This document shows positions 43,506 through 53,551 of a DNA stretch of 64,000 nt, in pieces. Both the position numbers and the translations under genes were made by a program. Origin of the DNA: Chitinophagales bacterium (GTDB lineage Bacteria; Bacteroidota; Bacteroidia; Chitinophagales; JADIYW01); contig JAMLHJ010000002.1 of the NCBI GenBank assembly GCA_023957245.1, forward strand, positions 124,001 to 188,000, given 5' to 3'. The notes under the pieces are model-generated. The model saw only the letters and a list, made by a program, of their open reading frames with translations, made no database searches and had not been told where the DNA came from. The stretch's first letter is position 1. Every line of letters begins with the position of its first letter.

Positions 43506-44429
43506 ATGATTGAAATGCCCCTCTCAAATTATTGTTTTACAATCAAAGGATTACTCTTTTTAATAATCGGCTTGAGCTTCACAAGCTGTCAAAATAACTC
43601 AATCGAATCTAAAGAAACACTCCAAAACAGTATTGTAAAACAGGAAGAAAAAGTACCAGAAGAAAAGCCTATTGTCAAACCGACAATTCATTATGCGCTG
43701 ATTCCTCGTTCTGAGTGGCTAAAAGTTGATACATTTAAGGGAATCGGATATACAAATATTCTGTGTGCTATCAATCGTACTGATAGTATTCATTTGACTC
43801 GAATGGATAGTATTTTGGTGCCTGATAGATATGATTTGCCTTTTAATGATTATTTATCTTTTCCAGATTTTGTCAAAAAATTAGTTGAAGTAGATAAAAT
43901 CCTTATTTTCTCACTTCCTTATCAAGTATTTGCTGCTTATGAAAATGGGAAATTGGTAAGGCAAGGACAAACCAATACTGGAAAAAAATCAACGCCTACG
44001 CCTCCTCATTTATATTTCTGCAATTGGAAAGCCAAAAGGTCAGTCAGTACAGTTGATAAATCATGGATATTGAATTGGAACTTTAATGTCAGTAATTATG
44101 GAGGAATCGGTTTTCATCAATATGCTTTGCCAGGTTATCCTGCTTCTCACAGTTGCATGAGACTTACAGAAGAAGATGCTTTTTATTTATATAATTGGGC
44201 AGATCAGTGGATTTTAAATGGTAATCAATTGGCAGCCAATGGTACTCCTGTTATTGTTTATGGTCAATATGCGTTTGGCAGTAAAAAACCTTGGTTGGAT
44301 TTGGTTAATCATCCTGATGCTTTAATATATAATGAAGATAGCATTGAAGCGATAGTGAATCCATATTTAGATACAATATTAAATGGACAAATACGGAGAA
44401 AAGAATTGAATATAAATGTTCATTCTTAA
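43506..44429 (+). CDS. L,D-transpeptidase (YkuD family) lipoprotein
   Basis: The protein has 307 residues. A lipoprotein signal with lipobox LSFTSC (acylated Cys at about 28) leads to a spacer rich in Lys, Glu and Pro and then the YkuD catalytic domain (about 125-260). The active-site signature is GGIGFHQYALPGYPASHSCM, ending HSCMRL with the nucleophilic Cys. It should form 3-3 cross-links or attach proteins to peptidoglycan in the periplasm, anchored to a membrane by its lipid. It is a stand-alone gene. The specific cross-link made cannot be told from sequence. Confidence 0.88.
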   Translation: MIEMPLSNYCFTIKGLLFLIIGLSFTSCQNNSIESKETLQNSIVKQEEKVPEEKPIVKPTIHYALIPRSEWLKVDTFKGIGYTNILCAINRTDSIHLTRMDSILVPDRYDLPFNDYLSFPDFVKKLVEVDKILIFSLPYQVFAAYENGKLVRQGQTNTGKKSTPTPPHLYFCNWKAKRSVSTVDKSWILNWNFNVSNYGGIGFHQYALPGYPASHSCMRLTEEDAFYLYNWADQWILNGNQLAANGTPVIVYGQYAFGSKKPWLDLVNHPDALIYNEDSIEAIVNPYLDTILNGQIRRKELNINVHS

Positions 44430-44590
44430 TGGCTTTAATATCTTTTTTATCCTTCAGATCATATACCTCAAATGAGAATGTAGAGACCTTTTGGATATTA
44501 TTAGCTTTAACAAAAAATATTTCTTCATGAAAATATGGATACTGAAAGTGGTTCCGCAAAAAATAATTTCTTTTCTTCCTTATCCATATC

Positions 44591-44639
44591 AAATTATGTT
44601 TTTCTATACTATGTAATTAGGCATAATTTGGTATAGAAA
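44591..44639 (+). repeat. Two interleaved inverted repeats
   Basis: AAATTATG (44591-44598) pairs with CATAATTT (44622-44629), and TTTCTATAC (44601-44609) pairs with GTATAGAAA (44631-44639). The order a-b-a'-b' would form a pseudoknot in RNA, or two overlapping operator palindromes in DNA. Confidence 0.55.
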
Positions 44640-44836
44640 CGAGTAGTGTCATTTGAACGTAAAATTTAATAAGTTTAGCCTAGTCAATATTTTTAACACT
44701 TTTATTTATTAAAAGAATATTAAGTGTAAAGATGAAAATTTATAAGTATTTGAAATTCAGCTTAAAGTGTACTATTTAGAACCATTCCAAATTGACACTT
44801 TTTTTGATTTTTTTCGTGTTTTAAGAAATGAGAGTG

Positions 44837-44844
44837 TATTTTTG
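44837..44844 (+). promoter_or_regulatory. Putative -7 promoter element of the ACIII operon
   Basis: TATTTTTG matches TAnnTTTG exactly. Transcription would start near 44851, downstream of the first ATG (44828), which favours translation from the ATG at 44867. A TTCG 20 bases upstream is a partial -33 match. Confidence 0.45.
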
Positions 44845-44866
44845 CTCGGTAAAAAGTAAAATTGCG

Positions 44867-46174
44867 ATGTCTAACTGCAGAAACGGTTTTAAAATTATCT
44901 TCCTTCTATTTGCACTTGCAAGCATTTTACCTTTCAAAGCTCATGCATATAATCCTACAGAATCTTTTGACGATTTGTCAAAACCTGAAATTGCTGCACG
45001 AGTTGAAGAAGGTAAAAAACTATTCAAGGCAAATTGTGCAGCCTGTCATAAAGTTGAAGGCAAATTATTAGGTCCAGGATTAGCTGATGTTTGGACACAA
45101 TGGGAAACTCAAGAGAGATTGATTAAGTGGGTGCATAATTCACAAGAGATGATAAACTCTGGTGATGCACAAGCTACCAAGCTTTTCAATGAGTACAATA
45201 AGTTGGTGATGCCTCCATTCCCTCAATTGAGTAATGAGCAAGTTGTCAGTATCCTTGAATATTATGTTCAAGCAGAGCAGAAAAAATTATTTGATGCTAA
45301 ACCTGCTGGTGGAGACGCTGCTGCTAAACCAGATGGAGCAATTGGTGGTGAAGCTGCTGGTGACTCTACTCCTAATAAATGGATATTGATTACCATTATT
45401 GGAGTTTTAGCAATTGTTGCCTTTACGCTTTATTCTGTTACATCTAAATTAGATAGACTTGTACAAGAAAAAACAACTGGCGAAATTGGTGAAGAAGGCT
45501 CTTTAGCTTCAAGAATTTTAAACAAAAAGTTATTAGGTGCTATCGCTATTATTGGTATTGTATTCTTAGGTTACAATATTGTTAGAGGTGCTATCGACCT
45601 AGGTAGAAGTCAAGGATATGCTCCTGAACAACCTATTAAATTCTCTCATGCATTACACGCTGGACAAAATAAAATTGATTGCCAATACTGCCACTCTGGT
45701 GCAGAGAAAAGCCGTCATGCTGTTATCCCTTCTGTTGCTGTATGTATGAACTGTCACAAATATGTACAAGAAGGTCCTAAGTTTGGAAATAAAGAAATTT
45801 CTAAAATTTACGAATACAGCGGTTGGGATCCTGAATCTAGTACATTTAAGAATGCTCCAAAACCTATTCAATGGGTGAAAATTCATAATTTACCTGATTA
45901 CGTTTACTTCAATCACTCTCAACACGTTAAAGTGGGTGGTATTGAATGTCAGACATGTCACGGTAATGTTCAGGAAATGGAAGTTGTTCAACAATTTGCT
46001 CCACTTTCAATGGGCTGGTGTATCAATTGTCACCGTCAAACTGATGTTCAGTTTGCAAACAATGATTATTATTCAATTTTTGAAAAGTATCACGAAGAAA
46101 TTAAGAAGGGTGAACGTTCAGGCGTTACCGTAAATGATATTGGTGGTACTGAGTGTGCAAAATGTCATTATTAA
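44867..46174 (+). CDS. actA: Alternative complex III multiheme cytochrome c, ActA
   Basis: A 435-residue exported cytochrome with six CxxCH heme sites. A signal peptide (about 1-27) precedes a monoheme cytochrome c domain (CAACH at 57-61). A Gly/Ala-rich linker leads to two membrane helices (about 171-192 and 222-240) and the pentaheme domain (CQYCH 272, CMNCH 293, CQTCH 361, CINCH 385, CAKCH 430). The pentaheme part is the ActA core that takes electrons from the iron-sulfur subunit ActB; the extra N-terminal heme domain is a fusion. The frame opens at 44828, but the ATG at 44867 gives a clean signal peptide and lies after the predicted promoter. First gene of actABCDEF. Confidence 0.9.
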   Translation: MSNCRNGFKIIFLLFALASILPFKAHAYNPTESFDDLSKPEIAARVEEGKKLFKANCAACHKVEGKLLGPGLADVWTQWETQERLIKWVHNSQEMINSGDAQATKLFNEYNKLVMPPFPQLSNEQVVSILEYYVQAEQKKLFDAKPAGGDAAAKPDGAIGGEAAGDSTPNKWILITIIGVLAIVAFTLYSVTSKLDRLVQEKTTGEIGEEGSLASRILNKKLLGAIAIIGIVFLGYNIVRGAIDLGRSQGYAPEQPIKFSHALHAGQNKIDCQYCHSGAEKSRHAVIPSVAVCMNCHKYVQEGPKFGNKEISKIYEYSGWDPESSTFKNAPKPIQWVKIHNLPDYVYFNHSQHVKVGGIECQTCHGNVQEMEVVQQFAPLSMGWCINCHRQTDVQFANNDYYSIFEKYHEEIKKGERSGVTVNDIGGTECAKCHY

Positions 46175-46211
46175 TCTATCTTATTCAAAAGATACTCTAA
46201 AAACTAGATAA

Positions 46212-49200
46212 ATGAGTAACAATAAATATTGGCAAAGTCTTGAACAATTTGAGGAAACTCCTGAGTTCAAAGAACAAGCAAACAAAGAATTTATAGAAGA
46301 GCTTCCAGTATTTGACTATGTAGATAATACTACTAAAGTTGAATCTACAGGAAGAAGGGACTTCTTAAAAATGATGGGAATTAGTTTCTCTGCTGCAGCA
46401 ATTGCATCTTCTTGTAAGATTCCTGTGAAAAAGGCTGTTCCTTATGTATTTAATTTGGATCAAAGTAGCCGTATTCCAGAATTAATGCCTGGTATAGCAG
46501 ATTATTTTGCTTCTTCTTATGCAGAAGGTGGCGATTTTATGTCTGTTTTGGTGAAAACAAGAGAAAATAGACCTATCAAAATTGAAGGAAACACTGCTGC
46601 TCCATTGACTAAAGGTGGTACAACTGCTCGTTCTCAAGCTTCAGTATTGGGTCTTTATGATATCACAAGATTAACTCAACCTAAGAAAAAGGGAGCATCT
46701 ATCACTTGGGAACAAGCTGATGCTGAAATCTCTAAACAATTGGGTACTATCGCTACTAATGGTGGTAAAATTGTTATCTTAACGAATACCAACTATTCTT
46801 TAGCTACACAAAAAGCTTTAGCTACTTTCAAAGCAAAATATCCTACTACTGAAGTTGTTACTTATGACCCAGTATCATTGTATGCAATGCGTAAAGCCAA
46901 TCAAGTTTCTTTAGGAAGTGCTATTATTCCTTCTTATTTATTTGATAAAGCGAATGTTATTGCAGGATTCAATTGTGACTTCTTAGGCGCTTGGGTGAAT
47001 ACTACTGAAAATGCTAGAAGATATGTTGCTAATAGAGTTCCTTCTGCAGATAATCCAAATATGTCTCGTCACTATCAATTCCAATCAAATGTGACAATTA
47101 CTGGATCTAAAGCGGATTATAAATATGCAATCAAGCCTTCACAAGAAAAAGCGGTATTAATTGCTTTATATAATAAAGTTGCAGCTGGTACAGGTGGATC
47201 TGCTATCGCTAATGTGAATATCGGCGACTTACAAGCTGGTGTTGATAAATTAGCTGCTGAATTAATCGCTAATAAAGGTGCTTCAATAGTAGTTTCTGGA
47301 ACAAATAACGTTGATATCCAATTGTTGACTAATGCTATCAATGGCTTGTTAGGTAACTACGGTACGACAATCGATACTACTGCTTCTTTGAATTTGAAAC
47401 AAGGTAATGATGAGGCATTAAAAGCTTTATCTGATGATACTTCTGTAAAAGCTATTTTATTATTGGGAGCAAACCCAGTATATGATTCTGCTTTTTCTGA
47501 AAAATTCAAATCTATTATTTCTAAAGCTGAGCTTTCAGTTTCATTTGCTGATAGAGTAGATGAATCGGCTGAATTAGCTCAATATATCACTCCAGATAAC
47601 CACTACTTGGAATCTTGGGATGTTTTAGAACCTAAGAAAGGATATATCGCATTTGTTCAACCTACAATCAATCAATTGTTTGATACTCGTCAAGCTGCTG
47701 TTTCATTGATAGAGTTCGCTGGCGATACAACAACTGCACATGATTTAGCAATGTCGGTTGGAACTCCATTTGTTACTAATTTCCCTACATTATTAGGTAA
47801 TACAGCATGGGAATCTGCATTGCAAACAGGTTTTGTTTCTTCAATTGGAGAGACTGCTACTGGCTCTGCAAATGTTGGTGCTACTATCGCTGCAGTGAAT
47901 ACTACTATTGCTGCTTCAAAAGGTTTGGAACTAGTAGTTTTTGAATCTATTCCATTGGGAGATGGTAAATATTCTAATAATCCTTATTTATTAGAAATGC
48001 CTGATCCAATTACAAGAGTATCTTGGGACAATTATATTGCATTGCCTTATACTTTTGCAATCAATAATGGTATCCAAGCAATGTCTCAAGCTTCTACAGT
48101 GAAAACTGCAAAAGTTACTGTAAATGGTAAAGAGATTGTACTTCCTGTTGTTATTTCTTACGGTCAAGCACAAGACACTATTGCAATAGCTTTAGGTTTT
48201 GGTCGTTCAGAAGGAGTTGGTCAAGCATCTTTTGGAGCTGGTGCAAATGCTTATCCGTTCATCAAATTTGACAATGGAGCTGTTGCTTATTCTATTGATG
48301 GTGCAACTTATGAAACTTTGAATGAAACAGCTAAAATTGGATTATCTCAAAGATATCATACACTTCAAGAAGATTCAAATTTACCAGGAAGACCACGTAG
48401 ATATAGAAGCAATATTGTTAAAGAAGCTACTTTAGGAGATTTTATTAAAAATCCTTCAGCTGGAAATGAAGATAGAGCTGCTATTAAAGAACATTTAACT
48501 ACTCTATATAAGAGTTACGATTCTTTAGGTCACCATTGGAGTATGGCAGTTGATTTGAATGCTTGTATTGGTTGTGGTGCTTGTGTAGTTTCTTGTAATG
48601 TAGAGAATAATATTCCTGTAATCGGAAGAAAAGAAATGTCAAATACTCGTTCTATGCATTGGATGAGAATTGACAGATATTATAGTGGTAATCCTGATAA
48701 TCCAGATGTAGCATTCCAGCCGTTGATGTGTCAGCATTGTGATAACGCTCCTTGTGAGAACGTATGTCCAGTAAACGCTACTAACCATAGCTCTGAAGGT
48801 TTGAACCAGATGGCTTATAACAGATGTATCGGTACAAAATATTGTGCTAATAACTGTCCTTTCAAAGTAAGAAAGTTCAATTGGTATGATTATCAAGGTA
48901 ATGATGCATTTGGAGCATGGAATGACCATACAGATGCAACTTATATGTTGAATGATTTGACAAGAATGGTTCTTAACCCTGACGTTACTGTTAGATCTAG
49001 AGGGGTGATGGAAAAATGTACTTTCTGTGTACAGAGAATCCAATCAGCTAAATTGACTGCTAAATCTGAATCTAGAACATTGAAAGATGGGGAAGTTCAA
49101 ACAGCTTGTCAAACAGCTTGTCCTACTGGAGCAATTACATTTGGTGATAGAAATGATAAGAGTAGTGAAATTCATAAAATATTTTATGACAGTGGAAGAA

Positions 49201-49319
49201 ACTATCATTTGTATGAAGAACAACATTTCTTACCAAATGTCGGATATCAAGTGAAAATCCGTAATACTGACGAACAACCGAATTTTACATTTATTGGTGC
49301 ATTAGAAGAAAAAGCTTAA
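46212..49319 (+). CDS. actB: Alternative complex III iron-sulfur subunit, ActB
   Basis: A 1035-residue periplasmic-side subunit. A Tat-type motif (GRRDFLKMMGIS) is followed by a lipobox-like AIASSC. The large N-terminal part (about 80-740) is related to molybdopterin oxidoreductases but, as in the family, should lack the cofactor. The C-terminal ferredoxin part (about 770-1000) carries cysteine clusters CIGCGACVVSC, CQHCDNAPCENVCP, CIGTKYCANNCP and CTFC...CQTACP, enough for three 4Fe-4S and one 3Fe-4S centre. It passes electrons from quinol to ActA. It begins 37 bases after actA. Confidence 0.94.
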   Translation: MSNNKYWQSLEQFEETPEFKEQANKEFIEELPVFDYVDNTTKVESTGRRDFLKMMGISFSAAAIASSCKIPVKKAVPYVFNLDQSSRIPELMPGIADYFASSYAEGGDFMSVLVKTRENRPIKIEGNTAAPLTKGGTTARSQASVLGLYDITRLTQPKKKGASITWEQADAEISKQLGTIATNGGKIVILTNTNYSLATQKALATFKAKYPTTEVVTYDPVSLYAMRKANQVSLGSAIIPSYLFDKANVIAGFNCDFLGAWVNTTENARRYVANRVPSADNPNMSRHYQFQSNVTITGSKADYKYAIKPSQEKAVLIALYNKVAAGTGGSAIANVNIGDLQAGVDKLAAELIANKGASIVVSGTNNVDIQLLTNAINGLLGNYGTTIDTTASLNLKQGNDEALKALSDDTSVKAILLLGANPVYDSAFSEKFKSIISKAELSVSFADRVDESAELAQYITPDNHYLESWDVLEPKKGYIAFVQPTINQLFDTRQAAVSLIEFAGDTTTAHDLAMSVGTPFVTNFPTLLGNTAWESALQTGFVSSIGETATGSANVGATIAAVNTTIAASKGLELVVFESIPLGDGKYSNNPYLLEMPDPITRVSWDNYIALPYTFAINNGIQAMSQASTVKTAKVTVNGKEIVLPVVISYGQAQDTIAIALGFGRSEGVGQASFGAGANAYPFIKFDNGAVAYSIDGATYETLNETAKIGLSQRYHTLQEDSNLPGRPRRYRSNIVKEATLGDFIKNPSAGNEDRAAIKEHLTTLYKSYDSLGHHWSMAVDLNACIGCGACVVSCNVENNIPVIGRKEMSNTRSMHWMRIDRYYSGNPDNPDVAFQPLMCQHCDNAPCENVCPVNATNHSSEGLNQMAYNRCIGTKYCANNCPFKVRKFNWYDYQGNDAFGAWNDHTDATYMLNDLTRMVLNPDVTVRSRGVMEKCTFCVQRIQSAKLTAKSESRTLKDGEVQTACQTACPTGAITFGDRNDKSSEIHKIFYDSGRNYHLYEEQHFLPNVGYQVKIRNTDEQPNFTFIGALEEKA

Positions 49320-49322
49320 AAG

Positions 49323-50765
49323 ATGAGTCATTTTGAATCACCGTTGCGCGAGCCGTTAATTACCGGTAGCAAAACATATAAACAAATTACTGACGATATC
49401 GTCAGAGGAACCGAGGGAACATTAGGATTAACATGGCTGTTATCTACTGGTGTTGCTGGTTTAGTTGCCCTTTTTGGTTTATTTTGTCTTACTTGGACAG
49501 TTTTATACGGAATTGGCACTTGGGGAGTAAATACAACTGTTGGTTGGGCTTGGGATATTACTAACTTCGTTTGGTGGGTTGGTATCGGTCACGCTGGTAC
49601 ATTGATTTCTGCAATTCTACTTTTGTTCCGTCAGAAATGGCGTACAGGGGTGAATAGAGCTGCGGAAGCGATGACAATTTTTGCTGTTGTTTGTGCGGGT
49701 ATTTTCGTATTATTACACACAGGTCGTCCTTGGGATGTATTCTTTATCTTCCCTTATCCTAATACTAGAGGGCCTTTATGGACTAACTTTAACTCTCCTC
49801 TACTTTGGGACGTATTTGCGATTTCTACATATTTGACTGTGTCATTGTTATTTTGGTACACTGGTTTAGTCCCTGATTTTGCTACTATAAGAGATAGAGC
49901 AAAAGCTGGTTCTATTCGTTGGAAAATATATAATATACTTTCTTTTGGTTGGGTAGGTACAGCTAAACATTGGGAGAGATTTGAATCTTTAGCATTGATT
50001 TTAGCTGGTTTGGCTACTCCATTAGTACTTTCAGTTCATACTATTGTATCTTTTGACTTTGCGACTTCAGTAATTCCAGGTTGGCATACAACTATCCTTC
50101 CTCCGTACTTTGTTGCGGGTGCGATTTTCTCTGGTTTTGCAATGGTATTGACCTTGATGATTGTAGCTAGAAAAGTAATGAACCTACAAGATTATATTAC
50201 GATTGCTCATATTGAATCTATGAATAAGATTCTTTTATTGACTGGTACTATGGTAGGTACAGCTTATTTAACTGAGTTGTTTGTTGCGTGGTATTCTGGT
50301 TCAATGATTGAACAATATGCTTTTGCCAACCGTGCTTTCGGTCCTTATTGGTGGGCTTATTGGATAATGATGAGCTGTAACTTGATTTTCCCTCAATTCT
50401 TCTGGGTGAAAAAATTGAGAAGAAATATTGCCTTTACATTCTTCGCTTCTATTATTGTGAATATCGGAATGTGGTTTGAGCGTTTTGTAATTATCGTTCT
50501 TTCTTTGCATAGAGATTATTTACCTTCTAGCTGGACTGATTATCAACCTACTTGGGTGGAAATTGGTATCTATGTTGGAACAGGAGGTATCTTTATGACT
50601 TTGTTCTTATTGTTTAGTAGATTCTTCCCTGTTGTTGCGATAGCTGAGGTGAAAGCAATATTAAGTGTTTCTGGTAATCAAGCTAGAAGAGAGCAAATGG
50701 ATGAAGTGAAAGATGAAGAGGCATATAAAGATGCTGATGCTAGATTAATTTATAAAATCGACTAA
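49323..50765 (+). CDS. actC: Alternative complex III membrane subunit, ActC (NrfD/PsrC-like)
   Basis: A 480-residue polytopic protein of the NrfD/PsrC family with about ten membrane helices (for example [36 protein letters not shown] segments and [16 protein letters not shown]). ActC holds the quinol-binding site and is paired with the structurally related ActF. Conserved [16 protein letters not shown] and the [15 protein letters not shown] segment match the family. It starts 3 bases after actB. Confidence 0.94.
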   Translation: MSHFESPLREPLITGSKTYKQITDDIVRGTEGTLGLTWLLSTGVAGLVALFGLFCLTWTVLYGIGTWGVNTTVGWAWDITNFVWWVGIGHAGTLISAILLLFRQKWRTGVNRAAEAMTIFAVVCAGIFVLLHTGRPWDVFFIFPYPNTRGPLWTNFNSPLLWDVFAISTYLTVSLLFWYTGLVPDFATIRDRAKAGSIRWKIYNILSFGWVGTAKHWERFESLALILAGLATPLVLSVHTIVSFDFATSVIPGWHTTILPPYFVAGAIFSGFAMVLTLMIVARKVMNLQDYITIAHIESMNKILLLTGTMVGTAYLTELFVAWYSGSMIEQYAFANRAFGPYWWAYWIMMSCNLIFPQFFWVKKLRRNIAFTFFASIIVNIGMWFERFVIIVLSLHRDYLPSSWTDYQPTWVEIGIYVGTGGIFMTLFLLFSRFFPVVAIAEVKAILSVSGNQARREQMDEVKDEEAYKDADARLIYKID

Positions 50766-50776
50766 TTTTCTTGAAA

Positions 50777-51301
50777 ATGAGTACTACTAATAAATTTTTA
50801 GTCGGGATGTTTGATGATGATCAGACATTACTTAAGGCTGTAGAATCTGCTAAAAATAGTGGAATAGAAATTGCCGAAGCTTTTACTCCTTTTCCAGTTC
50901 ATGGATTGGAGCATAAAATGGGATTGAGACCAACAAAATTGCATACTGCTGGTTTTGTTTTTGGAGCTACTGGTTTAGTGACTGCATTTAGTTTGATGGC
51001 ATTTGCTAATGCTGTGAACTATCCAACAAATTATGGTGGTAAACCTACATTTGCCTTACCAGCTTGGATTCCTATTATGTTTGAGTTGACTGTATTGTTT
51101 TCAGCAGTGGGAATGGTGATTTCATTTTATTATCTATGTAATCTGTATCCTGGTAAGCAGCCAAAGATTATAGATCCTAGATTGACTGATAATATGTTTG
51201 CTTTGACCTTCGATATCTCAGGTGATAATGAACAAACATCTAAAATTACTGAGTTCCTTAATAATGAAGGTGCAGTAGAAGTTTTTGAAAAAGATATTTA
51301 A
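50777..51301 (+). CDS. actD: Alternative complex III subunit ActD (DUF3341)
   Basis: A 174-residue membrane protein with a cytoplasmic alpha/beta N-terminus (FLVGMFDDDQTLLKAVESAK, AFTPFPVHGLEHKMGLRPTKL) and two membrane helices (about 57-78 and 97-120). It is the DUF3341 subunit that helps anchor the complex. A TTG two codons upstream is in frame, but the ATG at 50777 is the natural start. It follows actC by 11 bases. Confidence 0.92.
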   Translation: MSTTNKFLVGMFDDDQTLLKAVESAKNSGIEIAEAFTPFPVHGLEHKMGLRPTKLHTAGFVFGATGLVTAFSLMAFANAVNYPTNYGGKPTFALPAWIPIMFELTVLFSAVGMVISFYYLCNLYPGKQPKIIDPRLTDNMFALTFDISGDNEQTSKITEFLNNEGAVEVFEKDI

Positions 51302-51322
51302 TTTGTAAATAAAGACTGCAGA

Positions 51323-51904
51323 ATGATTCGCACTCAAACAATACTATCGATATTCTTATCTGGTGCATTACTTGCATCTTGCTCAGCAGGAGGTGAAAAT
51401 CCTGGATATGAATATGCTCCAGAAATGGTCCACTCTGTTGCTTATGATGCACAAAGTGAAAATCCAATTTATGCTTCTGGTTATACTAATCAATTGCCTG
51501 TTGAAGGTGCAATTGCTATTGGTAAATATACCTATCCTTTGACTAATACTCCTGAAGGTTATGCGGAAGCTGCTACAAAAATTCAAAATCCATTCACTTT
51601 TACACCTAAGGAAATTAGTGGTGAAGGAAAGAAGATTTATTTGACTTATTGTGCAGTTTGTCATGGTGAGGCTGGTGATGGTCAAGGACATTTGGTTCAA
51701 ATTGAAAAATTCCCTGCTCCTCCTTCTTATTTTACTCCTGATTTGATGAGTAAACCAGACGGACAGAGATATCATACAATTATGTATGGTAAAGGTATGA
51801 TGGGTTCTTATGCTACTCAAATCGATCATCGTGAAAGATGGTTAGTATTAGAGTATATTAAAGGTTTGCAAACTGAACAGTTAGCAAAAGGGGGAACTAA
51901 TTAA
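51323..51904 (+). CDS. actE: Alternative complex III monoheme cytochrome c, ActE
   Basis: A 193-residue lipoprotein cytochrome. The lipobox is LLASC (acylated Cys20), and a single heme site CAVCH sits in YLTYCAVCHGEAGDGQG, with a distal Met in the YGKGMMGSYATQI region. It probably passes electrons from ActA towards the oxidase. It lies 21 bases after actD and 25 before actF. Confidence 0.93.
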   Translation: MIRTQTILSIFLSGALLASCSAGGENPGYEYAPEMVHSVAYDAQSENPIYASGYTNQLPVEGAIAIGKYTYPLTNTPEGYAEAATKIQNPFTFTPKEISGEGKKIYLTYCAVCHGEAGDGQGHLVQIEKFPAPPSYFTPDLMSKPDGQRYHTIMYGKGMMGSYATQIDHRERWLVLEYIKGLQTEQLAKGGTN

Positions 51905-51929
51905 TTTTTAAAATTCAAAAAAAATTAAG

Positions 51930-53162
51930 ATGAAAAATACATATATTTTTACTCCTGAAGCTAAAGGTTTCCTTATCAAAGGATTTATTGTAGGTTTAAT
52001 TCTCTTAGCGATTGGTATTGCTATGAATTGGAACGCGGGAGTTGGTGGTGGAGATCATCATGGTCATGCTGCTACTTTGCGTACACATTTGATAGCTAAT
52101 ATCTATACTGTAGTTTTATACGGTTTTTGGATTGGAGTTACTGCTCTCTTCTTTTTGTCAGCAACTACTTTAGCTCTTGGTGGATGGCATATTCAGATTC
52201 AAAAAGTTTTGTTAGCAATAGGTGGAACACTTCCATTTTCTATTCTATTATTAGCAATTTTCTTTGCTGTATTTAATCATGATTTATTCCATTGGACGCA
52301 TGATTTATACGATCCTAATTCAGCTACTTATGATGCAATTTTAGCTTCAAAAAGAGATTATTTGAATATGGGCAGATTTTGGGTTTTTGCTATAGCTATA
52401 TTTGTTTTGGTTTTAGGTTTGTATTTCCTTTGGAATAAGAATTTGAATGAGATGGATACTAATCCATCAGTTAAACTTTTTGATAAAAGTAGAGCTATTG
52501 CAGCTGCAAGTATCTTTATTTTAGCGATGTTAGTAAATACATTTGGTAGCTGGGACTGGGCAATGTCTATCCAACCGCACTGGTATAGTACTATGTTCTC
52601 ATGGTATTTGATGGCATCTGCTGCTGTGGGTATGTTTTCAATTTTATTTATTATCGTATTTTATTTAAAGAAGAATGATTATTTACCTCATGTGAATGAA
52701 AACCATCAACATGATGTTGCAAAATATATGTTTGCAATCTCTATCTTTTGGACTTATGTATGGTTCTCTCAATTTATGTTGATTTGGTATGCTAATATTC
52801 CTGAAGAGACTATTTACTTCACTAAGAGGTTACATGGTTATGCTTTTATGTTCTATATTTCATTAGCATTAAACTTTATTTTACCTTTCTTAGCATTGAT
52901 GAAGAGAGATTCTAAAAGAAAGAGTAAATTGGTTTTGACCATAGCTGTATTTATTATCATTGGTCACTGGTTTGACTTTTTCAACATGATTGTTCCTGAG
53001 TTAATCGAAGGTGGTGGCGGATTTAATTTGATAAGTGTTGGTGCATTTGTTGCTTTAGCTAGTGTATTTATTTATATCGCATTAACCACTTTATCTAAAT
53101 ACAAAGATTTATCTTCTAGTACTCACCCTTATATTAAGGAGAGCTACGGACACCATATTTAG
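51930..53162 (+). CDS. actF: Alternative complex III membrane subunit, ActF
   Basis: A 410-residue polytopic protein with about ten helices, related to ActC but shorter. A His-rich periplasmic loop is near residues 38-46 (GGDHHGHAA); later blocks include FGSWDWAMSIQPHWYSTMFSWY and the FVIIIGHWFDFF-type helix. ActF completes the membrane core opposite ActC. It is the last gene of the operon and is followed by a strong terminator. Confidence 0.93.
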   Translation: MKNTYIFTPEAKGFLIKGFIVGLILLAIGIAMNWNAGVGGGDHHGHAATLRTHLIANIYTVVLYGFWIGVTALFFLSATTLALGGWHIQIQKVLLAIGGTLPFSILLLAIFFAVFNHDLFHWTHDLYDPNSATYDAILASKRDYLNMGRFWVFAIAIFVLVLGLYFLWNKNLNEMDTNPSVKLFDKSRAIAAASIFILAMLVNTFGSWDWAMSIQPHWYSTMFSWYLMASAAVGMFSILFIIVFYLKKNDYLPHVNENHQHDVAKYMFAISIFWTYVWFSQFMLIWYANIPEETIYFTKRLHGYAFMFYISLALNFILPFLALMKRDSKRKSKLVLTIAVFIIIGHWFDFFNMIVPELIEGGGGFNLISVGAFVALASVFIYIALTTLSKYKDLSSSTHPYIKESYGHHI

Positions 53163-53185
53163 AATTTTTATTCTTAGATTTATAT

Positions 53186-53218
53186 AAATGGATTGGTTAA
53201 CGCCAATCCATTTTTTTG
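53186..53218 (+). terminator. Rho-independent terminator of the ACIII operon
   Basis: AAATGGATTGG (53186-53196) pairs perfectly with CCAATCCATTT (53203-53213) around a six-base loop, and a T-run follows directly. It lies 23 bases after the actF stop. Confidence 0.92.
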
Positions 53219-53483
53219 TTTATAGTGAATAGGTACATATTGCTATCTACTTTTTATGTAGTCATTTATTTTCTTGTTTTTTTATGATGAATTATCAGAT
53301 TTTTTAAATTTCGTGTTTTTGTTTAACAAAGTGCAAAATGGACTAAAATGTCCGATTTGTGATATTGCTCACATAAGTTTCTTTACATGGTATTTTATTT
53401 AAATAGTGTTAATTGAAACTTCATCTTATTTTGCTCTTGTTGTGATTTTATTCACGTTTTGTAAAAATATTGTCGTTTTAAGC

Positions 53484-53513
53484 TTTGATAGAATAAAATT
53501 CTTTTTAATTTTG
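53484..53513 (+). promoter_or_regulatory. Predicted cox operon promoter
   Basis: TTTG (53484-53487), an 18-base spacer and TAATTTTG (53506-53513) match the Bacteroidota -33/-7 consensus at normal spacing. Transcription would begin near 53520, about 30 bases before coxB. Confidence 0.65.
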
Positions 53514-53551
53514 TTACTTTCTTTTCCTAACTAATAATTAAAAGAAATCTA

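Larger units (their letters stand above)
44430..44866 (+). other. Non-coding spacer upstream of the ACIII operon
   Basis: About 435 bases up to the chosen actA start. It contains two interleaved inverted repeat pairs (44591-44639) and a promoter-like TATTTTTG (44837-44844). A minus-strand frame at 44305-44592 overlaps the end of the transpeptidase gene and is not supported as a gene. Confidence 0.6.
53163..53551 (+). other. Spacer between the ACIII and cox operons
   Basis: 389 bases without a gene. It contains the actF terminator at its start and the predicted cox promoter (53484-53513) near its end. The middle is AT-rich, and I see no further element there. Confidence 0.75.

Noticed and set aside
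44305..44592. Minus-strand frame of 95 codons after the L,D-transpeptidase gene
   Set aside because: It overlaps the end of a well-supported gene, has no recognisable domain or start context, and is better seen as chance in AT-rich sequence, though a decayed gene cannot be excluded.
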